In this document: piece after piece, positions 1-8,398 of the stretch
Layout of the letters: the number at the start of each line of letters is the position of its first letter
Position numbering within the stretch: position 1 is the first letter of the stretch
Source: an uncultured Bacteroidales bacterium
Lineage (GTDB): Bacteria; Bacteroidota; Bacteroidia; Bacteroidales; UBA932
Length of the DNA stretch: 64,000 nt
Direction of reading: 5' to 3'
Assembly (NCBI GenBank): GCA_900318445.1
Contig: ONKO01000003.1
Span: forward strand, 1 to 64,000
The notes under the pieces: generated by a model
Told to the model about the DNA's origin: nothing
The model's database searches: none
The model's input: the letters and a program-made list of their open reading frames with translations, nothing else
Program-made: the position numbers and the translations under genes

Positions 1-135
1 GAACTTCTTGAGGAACTCAGGATCCTTGTAATCTACATACTTGATACCGGCCTTCTTGAAACGGCAGTATTTCTTCTTGCGAACCTCCACGGTCGGGGGG
101 TTGAGATAGCGGATTTCTTTATTTTCGTTTGCCAT
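1..135 (-). CDS. rpsR: 30S ribosomal protein S18 (3' end outside window)
   Basis: Reading leftwards from the ATG at 135, the first 45 residues contain a typical S18 core: NPPTVEVRKKKYCRFKKAG followed by IKYVDYKDPEFLKKF. S18 is a small-subunit protein that forms a heterodimer with S6 on the 30S platform. The gene follows rpsF on the same strand with a 16-bp gap, the conserved rpsF-rpsR order. The C-terminal part lies beyond base 1, so completeness cannot be judged. Confidence 0.95.
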   Translation of the reverse strand, partial: MANENKEIRYLNPPTVEVRKKKYCRFKKAGIKYVDYKDPEFLKKF

Positions 136-151
136 AATTGTGTCCTCCTAA

Positions 152-410
152 TTATTCAGCGACGGGAGCTTCGGCGGCGGGAGCAGCCTTGGCAGCCTTG
201 TTGGCGCGACGTTTCTCGGCGTATGCGACGGCATCCTTGTCGAGGGCGACAGTGAGGAAGCGGATGATACGCTCGTCACGGTGATACTGGGTTTCGAGGG
301 TGGCAACGAACTGGCTGTCGGCCTTGAACTCGATCAGGTAATAAAAACCTGTGGTCTTGTGCTGGATGAACGGGAGTTGCAATGAAAACGGTTTCGTACT
401 GGTTAACCAT
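152..410 (-). pseudogene. rpsF: 30S ribosomal protein S6 with internal frameshifting deletion
   Basis: The ATG at 410 opens a reading frame giving MVNQYETVFIATPV, the canonical S6 N-terminus. After codon 14 that frame is wrong. The expected S6 middle and C-terminus (FIQHKTTGFYYLIEF, then RDERIIRFLTVALDKDAVAY) continues in another frame, from about 373 to the stop at 152. Roughly 35 residues normally present between the N-terminal strand and the QHKTTGF segment are missing, by comparison with Bacteroides S6 from memory. The junction at about 367-374 reads CCCGTTC, so a short direct repeat may have mediated the loss. Either the population has a broken S6 or, more likely, this is an assembly collapse. 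The only start in the second frame is a TTG at 382, which would give a 76-residue product lacking the first strand. The tail is Ala/Pro/Glu-rich (AAPAAEAPVAE). Confidence 0.8.
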
Positions 411-478
411 TGTTAGTTAATTAATTGTTTATAAATGTTTTATTGCTTTTAAGGCCGCTAAAGGCCCAAAAAGGACTG

Positions 479-509
479 CAAATATAGCGCTTTTCTACCG
501 GAAAAACAA
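479..509 (-). promoter_or_regulatory. Probable promoter of rpsF-rpsR
   Basis: On the minus strand TATATTTG (486-479) matches the Bacteroidetes -7 box TAnnTTTG. A TTG at 509-507 sits 20 bp upstream as the -33 element. Transcription would start near 474, leaving a leader of about 63 nt before rpsF. The leader holds a short GGCC-TTTAGC-GGCC hairpin that could belong to an S6:S18 autoregulatory leader, but this was not verified. Confidence 0.6.
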
Positions 510-520
510 ATAATTATGAC

Positions 521-528
521 TATCTTTG
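521..528 (+). promoter_or_regulatory. -7 promoter box of the lpxL-like gene
   Basis: TATCTTTG matches TAnnTTTG and ends 10 bp before the ATG at 539, so the predicted mRNA leader is only a few nucleotides. No clear -33 TTG is present. It lies back to back with the rpsF promoter. Confidence 0.5.
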
Positions 529-538
529 TGTTCGCAAT

Positions 539-1462
539 ATGAAAGACAAGAAGACATTTGGCGCATGCCTGGCCGGAGGATTCCTCCGCCTCCTCGGACG
601 CCTTCCGCTGGGCTGGCACCGCTGGTGGGGCCGCGTGCTGGGAGACTTTGTCCGCGGCACCCTGCATTACCGCAACGACGTAGTCATGGTCAACCTGGCC
701 CGCAGTTTTCCCGAAAAGAAATACGCAGAGCTCAAATCCATTTCCAAGCGCTTCTACCGACACTTCGCCACCACCCTCACGGAAATGATCTGGTTCGGCG
801 CCTGCCGCGGCGAAAAAGGCCGCCGGCGCCTGCATGAGAGCCACATTGTAGAAATCACCAACCCCGAGGAGCTCAACCGCCTCTATGCCGGCGCCCCCCA
901 GCTCATGATGCTCCAGGCACACACCGGCAACTGGGAACTCATCGGCGGCATCCGCAACTACTCCTACGGCACCGAGCTTTCCATCATGCCGGAAGATTTC
1001 GCCGTCACCTACATGGAGCTGAGCAGCCCCACCTGGAACCAGGTGATGGCCGAAAACCGCACCGCCCCCGTCGCCGACCAAGGCTTTGACGGATACGTGG
1101 AAACCCACGAAGTCCTTCGCTTCGCCCTGGGTAAGAAAGGCCGCAAGTTCGGCTATTCCTTCATCACCGACCAGTCCCCCTACACCGACATGAAGCACCC
1201 TGTGGTAGAATTCATGCACCAGCCCACCCAGATGATGACCGGTGCCACCGCCCTCGCCTCCAAGCTGGGCATGGCCGTCGTCTACTTAAGATACGAATGC
1301 CGGGAGGAAGGCGGCTACCGCATGACCTTCGTCCCCATCTCGGACAACGCCAGGGGAGAAGATCCCGTCAAGCTGATGGAGCGCTACTACGCCCTCCTTC
1401 AGGAAGACCTCGAAAAACAGCCTTGGAACTATCTCTGGACACATAAAAGATGGAAAAAGTAA
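539..1462 (+). CDS. Lipid A biosynthesis lauroyl/myristoyl acyltransferase family
   Basis: A 307-residue member of the LpxL/HtrB/MsbB acyltransferase family, which adds secondary acyl chains to lipid A precursors at the inner membrane. The H-x4-D/E catalytic motif is visible as H128-TGNW-E133. The tail WNYLWTHKRWKK is the usual family C-terminus, and the length is normal. A hydrophobic stretch near residues 10-25 could anchor it. The start is supported by the TATCTTTG box just upstream. Its last codons overlap the start of the flavoenzyme gene at 1450, so the two are probably co-transcribed, although the functions look unrelated. Chain specificity cannot be read from sequence. Confidence 0.9.
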   Translation: MKDKKTFGACLAGGFLRLLGRLPLGWHRWWGRVLGDFVRGTLHYRNDVVMVNLARSFPEKKYAELKSISKRFYRHFATTLTEMIWFGACRGEKGRRRLHESHIVEITNPEELNRLYAGAPQLMMLQAHTGNWELIGGIRNYSYGTELSIMPEDFAVTYMELSSPTWNQVMAENRTAPVADQGFDGYVETHEVLRFALGKKGRKFGYSFITDQSPYTDMKHPVVEFMHQPTQMMTGATALASKLGMAVVYLRYECREEGGYRMTFVPISDNARGEDPVKLMERYYALLQEDLEKQPWNYLWTHKRWKK

Positions 1463-2970
1463 GACTCAAGACCATAACGGTTATCCTGTGCGCCTGCGCC
1501 CTTACCGGGTGCGGGCGCTCTGTTGACGTACTCATCGTCGGAGGCGGAGCCGGCGGCACCTGCGCCGCCATCGAAGCCGCCAGAAACGGCGCAAAAACCT
1601 GCATCGTAGAAGAAACGCCCTGGCTCGGAGGCATGCTCACAAGCGCCGGCGTCAGCGCCATCGACGGCAACTACCGCCTCCGCGGCGGCCTCTTCGGCGA
1701 ATTCACCGACTCCCTCGCCGCCCGCTACGGGGGCTATGAAGCCCTCAAATCCGGCTGGGTCTCCAACATTCTCTTCAACCCGCGCGTCGGTGCGGAGGTC
1801 TTGAGGAACATGGCCGATGCCGCCGGTGTCCGGTGCCTCACGGGGACATCGGCCCGGCAATTCAAAAAAACGCGCAGCGGCTGGCGTGTCACCCTGTCCG
1901 ACGGGAGCCGCATCCGCACACGCATCCTCATTGACGGCACCGAGCTCGGAGATGTCGCCGAGACCGTCGGGGCCGATGAGCTCCGCGACCGTATATCGGC
2001 CCAGGACCTCACCTACGTAGCCATTGTCAAAGACTACGGACACCCCGTGCCTGCCACAGAGCCACAGGGGTACGACAGGAACCTGTATGCCAATTGCTGC
2101 GACAACCCCCTTGCCACCAACATCAACGGGGAAAACCCCATGGGCCAAAAACTCTGGAGCCCCGGCATGATGCTCTCCTACGGCCGCCTTCCCGACGGCT
2201 GCTACATGCTCAACTGGCCGGTCTGCGCCAACGACTACTTTGCCGAATACCTTGACATGTCCCGGGAAGAGCGTGAGGAAATGATCCGGAAAGCCAAACA
2301 GCGCACCCTCGGCTACCTTTATTTCCTGCAAACCGAACTCGGATTCACCAACCTGGGGATCGCCGACGACGTTTTCCCCACCGAAGACGGCCTCCCCTTC
2401 TTCCCCTACTACAGGGAAGCCCGCCGCATTGCCGGCTGCGATACCATGACCGTGGAAGCCGCCAGGAACCCCTATGACCATGACCTTTATACCCGCGCCA
2501 TCGCCGTAGGAGACTACCCCGTCGACCACCATCACGTGCAGAATCCCCGCCGCGAAGAACTGGCGCACCTCTGGTACGGGAAAATTCCTTCCTTCAGCGT
2601 GCCGATGGGCGTTCTCATCCCCATTGACACAGAAGATTTCCTGGTAGCCGACAAAGCCGTTTCCGTGAGCTGGGAGATGAACGGCAGCACCCGACTGCAA
2701 CCGGTTGTGATGGGCATGGGGCAGGCCGCCGGCGCGCTGGCAGCCCTGTCGGTCCAGAGCCATCGAAAGCCCCGCGAAATTCCCGCATCCGAAGTACAGT
2801 CCATCCTCCTGGACCATGGATGTTACCTCCTCCCCTTCCTGGACCTGAAACCCGGAGACCCCGGCTTCCGGGACCTGCAGGAGAAAGGAGTGAAAGGGCA
2901 GGTGCGCGGCATCGGCCGCAGCATCAACTGGTCCAACGAAACCTGGGTAAACTTACCAAGCAATGAATAA
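1450..2970 (+). CDS. FAD-dependent oxidoreductase, predicted lipoprotein
   Basis: A 506-residue protein of the FAD_oxidored family (PF12831). It starts with a lipoprotein signal: a basic N-terminus, a hydrophobic stretch to residue 20, and lipobox LTGC with Cys21. A dinucleotide-binding Rossmann motif follows immediately (VLIVGGGAGGTCAA, residues 27-40), then the family segment EETPWLGGMLTSAGVSAIDG. The C-terminal conserved block contains VSWEMNGSTRLQPVVMGMGQAAG. Substrate is unknown; family members occur in carbohydrate-utilisation loci. An exported flavoenzyme would need FAD in the periplasm or export by an unusual route. It overlaps the acyltransferase gene by 13 bp and the next gene by 8 bp, so the three genes form one unit pointing toward the large PUL. 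Confidence 0.8.
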   Translation: MEKVRLKTITVILCACALTGCGRSVDVLIVGGGAGGTCAAIEAARNGAKTCIVEETPWLGGMLTSAGVSAIDGNYRLRGGLFGEFTDSLAARYGGYEALKSGWVSNILFNPRVGAEVLRNMADAAGVRCLTGTSARQFKKTRSGWRVTLSDGSRIRTRILIDGTELGDVAETVGADELRDRISAQDLTYVAIVKDYGHPVPATEPQGYDRNLYANCCDNPLATNINGENPMGQKLWSPGMMLSYGRLPDGCYMLNWPVCANDYFAEYLDMSREEREEMIRKAKQRTLGYLYFLQTELGFTNLGIADDVFPTEDGLPFFPYYREARRIAGCDTMTVEAARNPYDHDLYTRAIAVGDYPVDHHHVQNPRREELAHLWYGKIPSFSVPMGVLIPIDTEDFLVADKAVSVSWEMNGSTRLQPVVMGMGQAAGALAALSVQSHRKPREIPASEVQSILLDHGCYLLPFLDLKPGDPGFRDLQEKGVKGQVRGIGRSINWSNETWVNLPSNE

Positions 2971-4117
2971 AAGAAACTTAGCCATTGACATGTTCAGGGG
3001 GATCACCATGATCCTCATGATCTTTGTGAACGAACTGTGGACGGTGCACAATGTCCCCCACTTCCTGGAACACTTTGACACCTGGGAAGACGGCATGGGA
3101 CTGGCCGACTTCGTCTATCCCCTGTTCCTCTTCGCCATGGGAATGTCCATTCCCTACGCCATCGACCGGCGCTACGAGAAAGGATTCGACACCCGCAGCA
3201 CCCTCCTCCATATACTCCAGAGAACCCTCGCCCTCATCCTGATGGGGGTATTCATCTACAACGGAGAAGCGCGCGAAATGGCCGGCAGCGAACCTCTCTA
3301 TATCCTCCTCTACACCCTGGGCTTTTTCCTGGTGTGGAACATGTACCCCAAGGATTGGAAACCAGCCCGCTGGCTGCAGATGGCAGGCTGCGTCCTGCTC
3401 CTGGTACTCGCGGCCACCTACCGCACTACGGACGGAGGCTTGTTCAGAACCGGCTGGTGGGGCATCCTGGGACAGATTGGCTGGGCCTACCTGCTGTGCT
3501 CGGCCACCTATCTCCTGGCCCGCCCCCGCGTGTGGCCGCTGGTCCTTTGCTGGCTGTTTTTCGCCACCACCTGCCTCATGGGCTCCGAAATGCGCAGCGG
3601 TGAGCTTCCCGTCGGCGACAACTTCCTCGTAGAGATGGCCCATGCCCTCAACCAGGGTAACGGGCACATCACCGTTATGGCCCTCGGCGGTCTTCTCACC
3701 ACCCTGTGCGAGCGCAGGCTCACCCATGCAAAATGGGGTATCGGCCTGGCCGCCGCCGCTGTCCTGGGCATTTTGGGCACCCTTGCACACCAAGGCTGGA
3801 TTATCTCCAAAAACCTGGGCACACTCCCCTGGTGCCTCTATGTTAGCGCCACCGCCGTAGCCCTATACACGCTTCTGCGCGTTTTGGAAGCCCGGGGATG
3901 GACCGCCTGGTTCAAACCAATAAGTGTAGCGGGAACCGCTACACTTACTCTGTACATGATACCGTATCTGTTTGTGGCCCTGTGGATTGTCACGGAACCG
4001 TCCGTTCCGGCCTGGGTCGCCGGCTGGACGGGTGTCGGTGTCGTCGTTCTCTACACCGCCGTCTGCGTAGCCATTGCCTGGCTCCTCACACGGCTGGGCC
4101 TCAAACTCAAAATATAA
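2963..4117 (+). CDS. DUF5009 / HGSNAT-like membrane acyltransferase
   Basis: A 384-residue polytopic membrane protein beginning NLAIDMFRGITMILMIFVNE, the hallmark of the DUF5009/heparan-alpha-glucosaminide N-acetyltransferase-like family (COG4299). About 10 hydrophobic helices run the full length. The motif DFVYPLFLFAMGMSIPYAID follows the first helix, as in the family. Lysosomal HGSNAT moves acetyl groups across the membrane onto terminal glucosamine. A similar transmembrane acyl transfer on PUL sugars is possible but inferred. The start overlaps the end of the flavoenzyme gene. Its 3' end overlaps the convergent metallophosphoesterase gene by 11 bp. Confidence 0.8.
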   Translation: MNKRNLAIDMFRGITMILMIFVNELWTVHNVPHFLEHFDTWEDGMGLADFVYPLFLFAMGMSIPYAIDRRYEKGFDTRSTLLHILQRTLALILMGVFIYNGEAREMAGSEPLYILLYTLGFFLVWNMYPKDWKPARWLQMAGCVLLLVLAATYRTTDGGLFRTGWWGILGQIGWAYLLCSATYLLARPRVWPLVLCWLFFATTCLMGSEMRSGELPVGDNFLVEMAHALNQGNGHITVMALGGLLTTLCERRLTHAKWGIGLAAAAVLGILGTLAHQGWIISKNLGTLPWCLYVSATAVALYTLLRVLEARGWTAWFKPISVAGTATLTLYMIPYLFVALWIVTEPSVPAWVAGWTGVGVVVLYTAVCVAIAWLLTRLGLKLKI

Positions 4118-5129
4118 GCGGCTGCTCAATCTCTCCTCCGTAAAGGCGTACCCAGGTTTCATAGCCCGGTACGCCGGCACGGAAGCGGAACACCCGGCAA
4201 CCGGACAGCCCCAGGTGGTTGTACACCGTATCTCCCCCGCTGTACCGGCCATAGATAAAGTTCATCTGGCCGTACGGAAGCACGTAGTCGCAGTCGTGGT
4301 CGTGGCCGGTCACAATGGCCTCAACATCTCCCAGTTCGCGGAACTGGGCAAAGAGCCCGCTGTTGAGACGGGACGGGCATGGAGGTTCGCCGTTATGACC
4401 AGCGATGGGCAGCACGCCGGCATCCAGCGCCTCCTTGAGTTCACAAAGAGGAATATGGAAGAACGCCAGGGCCGGAGCATGATGCAGCCGCTCACTGTGC
4501 TGCCGGTACCATTCAATCTGGCTGTGACGGATATAGTCATAGCAGTGAACATCCTCCTCCCCTTTCAGAATGACGGCATCCATAGAATCAAACAGGTAGA
4601 ACACCCGCTCTACGCCAGATGCTCCCGAGAGCGTAATGACATCGTTGGAACACCCGTACACGCCTTCCTTCGGCGGCAGATTGACGCAGCCGGGAATGTT
4701 GCGGATGGCTTCGAACATCTCCTCACGGGAAGATCCGAACTGGGAGTCATGGTTCCCAAGAGCCACGGCAAAGGGAATCCCCCTGTCGGCAAGGGGCTGC
4801 AGAATCTCCAGGGCCGATGGAATATCCGGTTTGCCAAAGACAATGTCTCCGGTATGGATGACAAGGTCTGGTTTTACGCCGTCCAGGGCTTCGTTCACAC
4901 AGTCCAGGGCCCGCTGCGAGCGGGAATCTCCTATAATATGATGCGTATCGGTAAACTGCAGCACGGTAAAACTGCCGTCGGGCCCAAAGGAAAAATCGCG
5001 GGCCACGTCCCCCGCGGCGGTTCCCTTTGAGAGCCCGCCGCTTCTACGGCCGCAAGACGGCAGCGACGGTACCATCACCGCCGCTGCCGTCATAAGGGCC
5101 GCATCTTTAAGAAATGCTCTGCGTTTCAA
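4107..5129 (-). CDS. Calcineurin-like metallophosphoesterase, exported
   Basis: A metallophosphoesterase with the family motifs in order: FTDTHH (D-x-H), HTGDIVFGKPD (GD), ALGNHDSQFG (GNHD), AFFHIPL, and TGHDHDCDY (GHxH-like, metal ligands). The N-terminus KRRAFLKDAALMTAAAV...LPSC combines a twin-arginine-like motif with a lipobox. I place the start at the TTG at 5129, five bases after the upstream gene's stop, because this puts KRRAFLK at the N-terminus of the signal peptide. The alternative ATG at 5177 lies inside the upstream gene and would add 16 residues in front of the signal. It is the last gene of the PUL operon. A periplasmic or surface phosphatase would suit a phosphorylated glycan. 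Confidence 0.8.
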   Translation of the reverse strand: MKRRAFLKDAALMTAAAVMVPSLPSCGRRSGGLSKGTAAGDVARDFSFGPDGSFTVLQFTDTHHIIGDSRSQRALDCVNEALDGVKPDLVIHTGDIVFGKPDIPSALEILQPLADRGIPFAVALGNHDSQFGSSREEMFEAIRNIPGCVNLPPKEGVYGCSNDVITLSGASGVERVFYLFDSMDAVILKGEEDVHCYDYIRHSQIEWYRQHSERLHHAPALAFFHIPLCELKEALDAGVLPIAGHNGEPPCPSRLNSGLFAQFRELGDVEAIVTGHDHDCDYVLPYGQMNFIYGRYSGGDTVYNHLGLSGCRVFRFRAGVPGYETWVRLYGGEIEQPLIF

Positions 5130-5133
5130 TGTC

Positions 5134-7014
5134 TTAGAGTTGGATTTCAAGTTTACGGTATGTAGACGCAGCTGCATCCAATAAGTATGCCATCGGCACA
5201 CCTTCCTCCATTACAACCTGGATATCCGTATTGTCGCCATACTGCCAGTTCTCCTCGTTGGCCCAGTACTCCTGGTTGATCATCAGTACGGGAGCGGCCG
5301 GGTCGTCCACATTGAACACCCACAGGTTGCAGGGGTTCAGGCCCCAGCTGGAGTAGGCAAAGTAGTTCATGCCCAGCACTGCCAGATACTTATGACCGTC
5401 ACAAGTAAACACATCGCCGGCATTGATGGCTCCCTCCCAGGTGTATCCGGTTTTGAAAACCATGCTCCAGGATGTATCCGCACCACCTTTTGCCGTATAG
5501 TGGAGGTTATAGTCTCCCACGTAACCGGCAAAGTAGAAACCGTCGGCGAGGGCAGGTCCCGCACTGAGGGAAACGCCGTGGTAAGAACATGAGAGGTCTC
5601 CGCCGATGGATGCGCAGGAGCTGTAGATGGAAGGATCGTTAGTCGTCACGCCGTCCTTGATTTCCCATGCCACGACATAGGAACCGCCGCCACCGCAGCC
5701 GGAGGTCATCGCCAGCACGGCGTCGCCTTTAGCATTGCCCGTCACCCGGGCATTGTCCAGGCCATAGCCGTAGAAGCCGTCCATATAGGTAATGATGGGT
5801 TCGCCCACCGTTCCGGAAAGGAACTCTTCCTCCGTAAGGACATAGACCTTGAGCGGAATCTGCGTAACGCCTTCCTCCAGCGGGTAGTTACCACCTGTCG
5901 TAACAATCACGTTGCCGGCATCGTCGTTGGTTATGCCCGTCACATTCTCCAGCGGAGAGGCAGCAACGGAGACTTCCGTACCGTCGGCGCGGCTCATCAC
6001 ATGGAAGCCGGGCGCGACGGCATTGGGAGAATACAGCACGAAGTAGTCACCGGCCACGGCCAGGGAAACGCGGGTGCTCTGCGGGAAGATATTCCAGTAG
6101 AAATCCTGCTTCCAGAGCAGATCGGCCTGGGCCTGGCCCTTCTGGGAGACCTTGATCATGGCGCCGTAGTCGCTGTAGTCTACTCCCTCCTTGGTGCAAC
6201 CCATGTAGATGTAGTCCACGCGGGCGGCGGCGTCATTGGCGTCAATGGTCACCTTCACCGTGGCGCCGTCCTGCACCAGGTGGATCCAGCTGGCATCGGG
6301 AGCGCTGGCCACATAGTCCATGTTGGTGGTAACGGTAAAGCTGTACTCCAGGCCCTCCTTGGGGGCCGATAAGGTACCCCAGGCGCCCACGCCGCCCTCG
6401 TCACTCACTTCGAACGAAGGCTCGAAAGCAGTCTGCACCAGCGTGATGAGACTTTCCTGTCCACCGCCAGTGAAGCGCACCTGCGCCAGACGCGACTCAC
6501 GGCCGGGATTGAGCGGATAGCTCAGGGTATAAGTTTCATCTACCAGTCCCTTGGTGCTCACAACCGTAAGCCAGTCGGCGCTGGATTCGGCCTGGAGCGG
6601 CACATTGGCTTGTAGCGTAAGGGTATATTCACCGGCCTCGTATCCCAAATCGATAGAAGTATCATCCACCGCAATCCAGTTCTTCTGGGCCTGAACCAGT
6701 TTCACCTCTTTGGAAAGATTCCCGGAGCGGACCGTTGCCACGGCCTCACGGGAAGAATAATCGGCATTCTTCATGACGGCAAACTTGACCTTGGCAGTTC
6801 CGCTGCCACTGAGTCGGGAAGCCACCACCCAGTCTTCGGAGATTTCCATCTTCCACGGACCGTCGGCCGTAACGGTGAGCTGCGCCACCTCGGGATTATC
6901 GCCCACGGTAATCTCTGTGGCATCCACTTCCAGCCGGGTAGCCGTTTCGGACGTCTTGGTGCAAGCGGCCAGGACAGCCGCAGCAGACAGAAGGAAAACG
7001 AATACTTTTTTCAT
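5134..7014 (-). CDS. BACON-domain lipoprotein, probable surface glycan-binding protein
   Basis: A 626-residue lipoprotein: signal peptide with lipobox LAAC (Cys18), followed by serial beta-sandwich repeats of the BACON type. Visible elements are ITVGDNPEVAQLTVTADGPWKMEISEDWV and a second copy with SADWLTV. A third divergent copy has SWIHLVQDGATVKVTID. Residues from about 290 onward look like a beta-propeller (DYFVLYSPNAVAPGFHVMSRADG, ITNDDAGNVIVTTGG) and resemble the C-terminal half of the DUF5018 protein encoded at 9441. The position in the operon, between GHL10 and the phosphoesterase, suits a SusE/F-like surface glycan-binding role. Ligand unknown. Confidence 0.7.
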   Translation of the reverse strand: MKKVFVFLLSAAAVLAACTKTSETATRLEVDATEITVGDNPEVAQLTVTADGPWKMEISEDWVVASRLSGSGTAKVKFAVMKNADYSSREAVATVRSGNLSKEVKLVQAQKNWIAVDDTSIDLGYEAGEYTLTLQANVPLQAESSADWLTVVSTKGLVDETYTLSYPLNPGRESRLAQVRFTGGGQESLITLVQTAFEPSFEVSDEGGVGAWGTLSAPKEGLEYSFTVTTNMDYVASAPDASWIHLVQDGATVKVTIDANDAAARVDYIYMGCTKEGVDYSDYGAMIKVSQKGQAQADLLWKQDFYWNIFPQSTRVSLAVAGDYFVLYSPNAVAPGFHVMSRADGTEVSVAASPLENVTGITNDDAGNVIVTTGGNYPLEEGVTQIPLKVYVLTEEEFLSGTVGEPIITYMDGFYGYGLDNARVTGNAKGDAVLAMTSGCGGGGSYVVAWEIKDGVTTNDPSIYSSCASIGGDLSCSYHGVSLSAGPALADGFYFAGYVGDYNLHYTAKGGADTSWSMVFKTGYTWEGAINAGDVFTCDGHKYLAVLGMNYFAYSSWGLNPCNLWVFNVDDPAAPVLMINQEYWANEENWQYGDNTDIQVVMEEGVPMAYLLDAAASTYRKLEIQL

Positions 7015-7015
7015 A

Positions 7016-8398
7016 TTATTGGTTATTTACAGTTTTTAAATAAGCGTCGATCCCCGTTTTGAAAGAGGACCAATAGTCATACATTTTGATGTGGCAGAGA
7101 TCGAAGATAAAGAGCCCGTCCGCGTTGGCGATACAGGTTTTCACGATATCCGGAACCAGGCTGCCCTTTCCTCCGTTCTCGAAGCCGCTGCTGTTGCCGA
7201 TATCCGGGCCCGCCGCATAGGGCACGGCGCCCGCGAGGCGCTTGCCGCCCAGCTTGCAGAAGCCTTCCATGGTCCATTCCTGGCTGCCGTGGATGCTGTC
7301 GGCACCCGCGTAGGCGCCCAGGAAGAGGAAGTCCAGATGGTCGGCGAAGCCGGCAGCCTGGTAGTCGGCCGATGCCCAGGAATACTCCTGCTTGCAGTTG
7401 TACTTAGGGCTGGCCCAGTTCACACCGCTGGTGTAGTAGCTGGAATACCAGGCGCCCACATACACGCCGAAGCGGATATCCGGATTCACCTCATGGGCCT
7501 TCTTCGCGGCCTTTTCCACCAGGTCGTGGATGGTCTTGACGCGGAAGGTGAGCCACTGGCGCTGCAGGGTGGAAACCGAGGCGCCCAGCGAGGTGGTACC
7601 GGGAGCGAAGACGGCCGAAGGCCAGTTGCTCACGCTCTCGCCGATATACTGCTCGAAAGCCTTGCGGCTGGTTTCGGAGAAGTCGCTCATGAGGCCGCTG
7701 TCGTCGTAGCGGCAGCGGTCCAGCACAATGCCGTCCAGGTCCTTGTAGGCGGCCAGTTCGGCCACCAGGGTAATCACGAAATCCTGCACGTCCCTGTTGG
7801 CGGGATTCAGGAAACGGGCGCCGTAGTCGGGGTCGTCCAGGCAGCTGGCCAGTCCGCCTGCGCGGTTCTGTACGCTGCACCAGGCTTTCTTGGATTCGTC
7901 AGTGAAGACCATGCCCTGCCGGCCCAGGCCGTAGGGACACTGGTAACCGCCCACCAGAGTATTCATGGCGGCGTTCACCTTGAGACCTGCGGCATGTCCT
8001 TCCTCGATGAAGGCCTGCAGGTAGTCGAAGTCGGCCGTACGCTGGGCCCACACATAGCTGCCGTTCCGCCATTTGTCGATGCGGGTAAGGGCCGGTGCCA
8101 CGGAAGACTTGAACAGCACGTCTCCCGTCGTGGGGCGCACGTCCACGATGATATCCGTAAAACCGGTCTCAGCAATCTTCCGGCAATCTTCCCGGATTTT
8201 CTCCACGCTGTTTCCGTAGTCGTCGAAATTGGCAGCGGCGTCAATCCACACATAGCGGGGTTTTGCCGTAGGATTCACTTCCGGCTTTTCGGGAATAGGG
8301 TCGGTCTTTCCCCATTCTTCTTCCCACTTGTAAGCGGAATCCGGCCTACAGGCAAGCAGAGACAGCACATAGAGCAGTATGAAGCCCATTTTTCTCAT
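7016..8398 (-). CDS. GHL10-type glycosyl hydrolase-like lipoprotein (DUF187)
   Basis: An approximately 460-residue lipoprotein (lipobox SLLAC, then a short Pro-rich linker) with a glycosidase-like TIM barrel of the GHL10/DUF187 family. Visible elements are RYVWIDAAANFDDYG, the segment EIGFTDIIVDVRPTTGDVLF-like (here ETGFTDIIVDVRP), AHEVNPDIRFGVYVGAWY and LDGIVLDRCRYDD. The family is distantly related to alpha-amylase-type barrels and its substrates are mostly unknown. The start is set at the ATG at 8398, whose ATGA overlaps the stop of the NAGPA gene, indicating translational coupling. A second ATG three codons in is also possible. Confidence 0.8.
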   Translation of the reverse strand: MRKMGFILLYVLSLLACRPDSAYKWEEEWGKTDPIPEKPEVNPTAKPRYVWIDAAANFDDYGNSVEKIREDCRKIAETGFTDIIVDVRPTTGDVLFKSSVAPALTRIDKWRNGSYVWAQRTADFDYLQAFIEEGHAAGLKVNAAMNTLVGGYQCPYGLGRQGMVFTDESKKAWCSVQNRAGGLASCLDDPDYGARFLNPANRDVQDFVITLVAELAAYKDLDGIVLDRCRYDDSGLMSDFSETSRKAFEQYIGESVSNWPSAVFAPGTTSLGASVSTLQRQWLTFRVKTIHDLVEKAAKKAHEVNPDIRFGVYVGAWYSSYYTSGVNWASPKYNCKQEYSWASADYQAAGFADHLDFLFLGAYAGADSIHGSQEWTMEGFCKLGGKRLAGAVPYAAGPDIGNSSGFENGGKGSLVPDIVKTCIANADGLFIFDLCHIKMYDYWSSFKTGIDAYLKTVNNQ

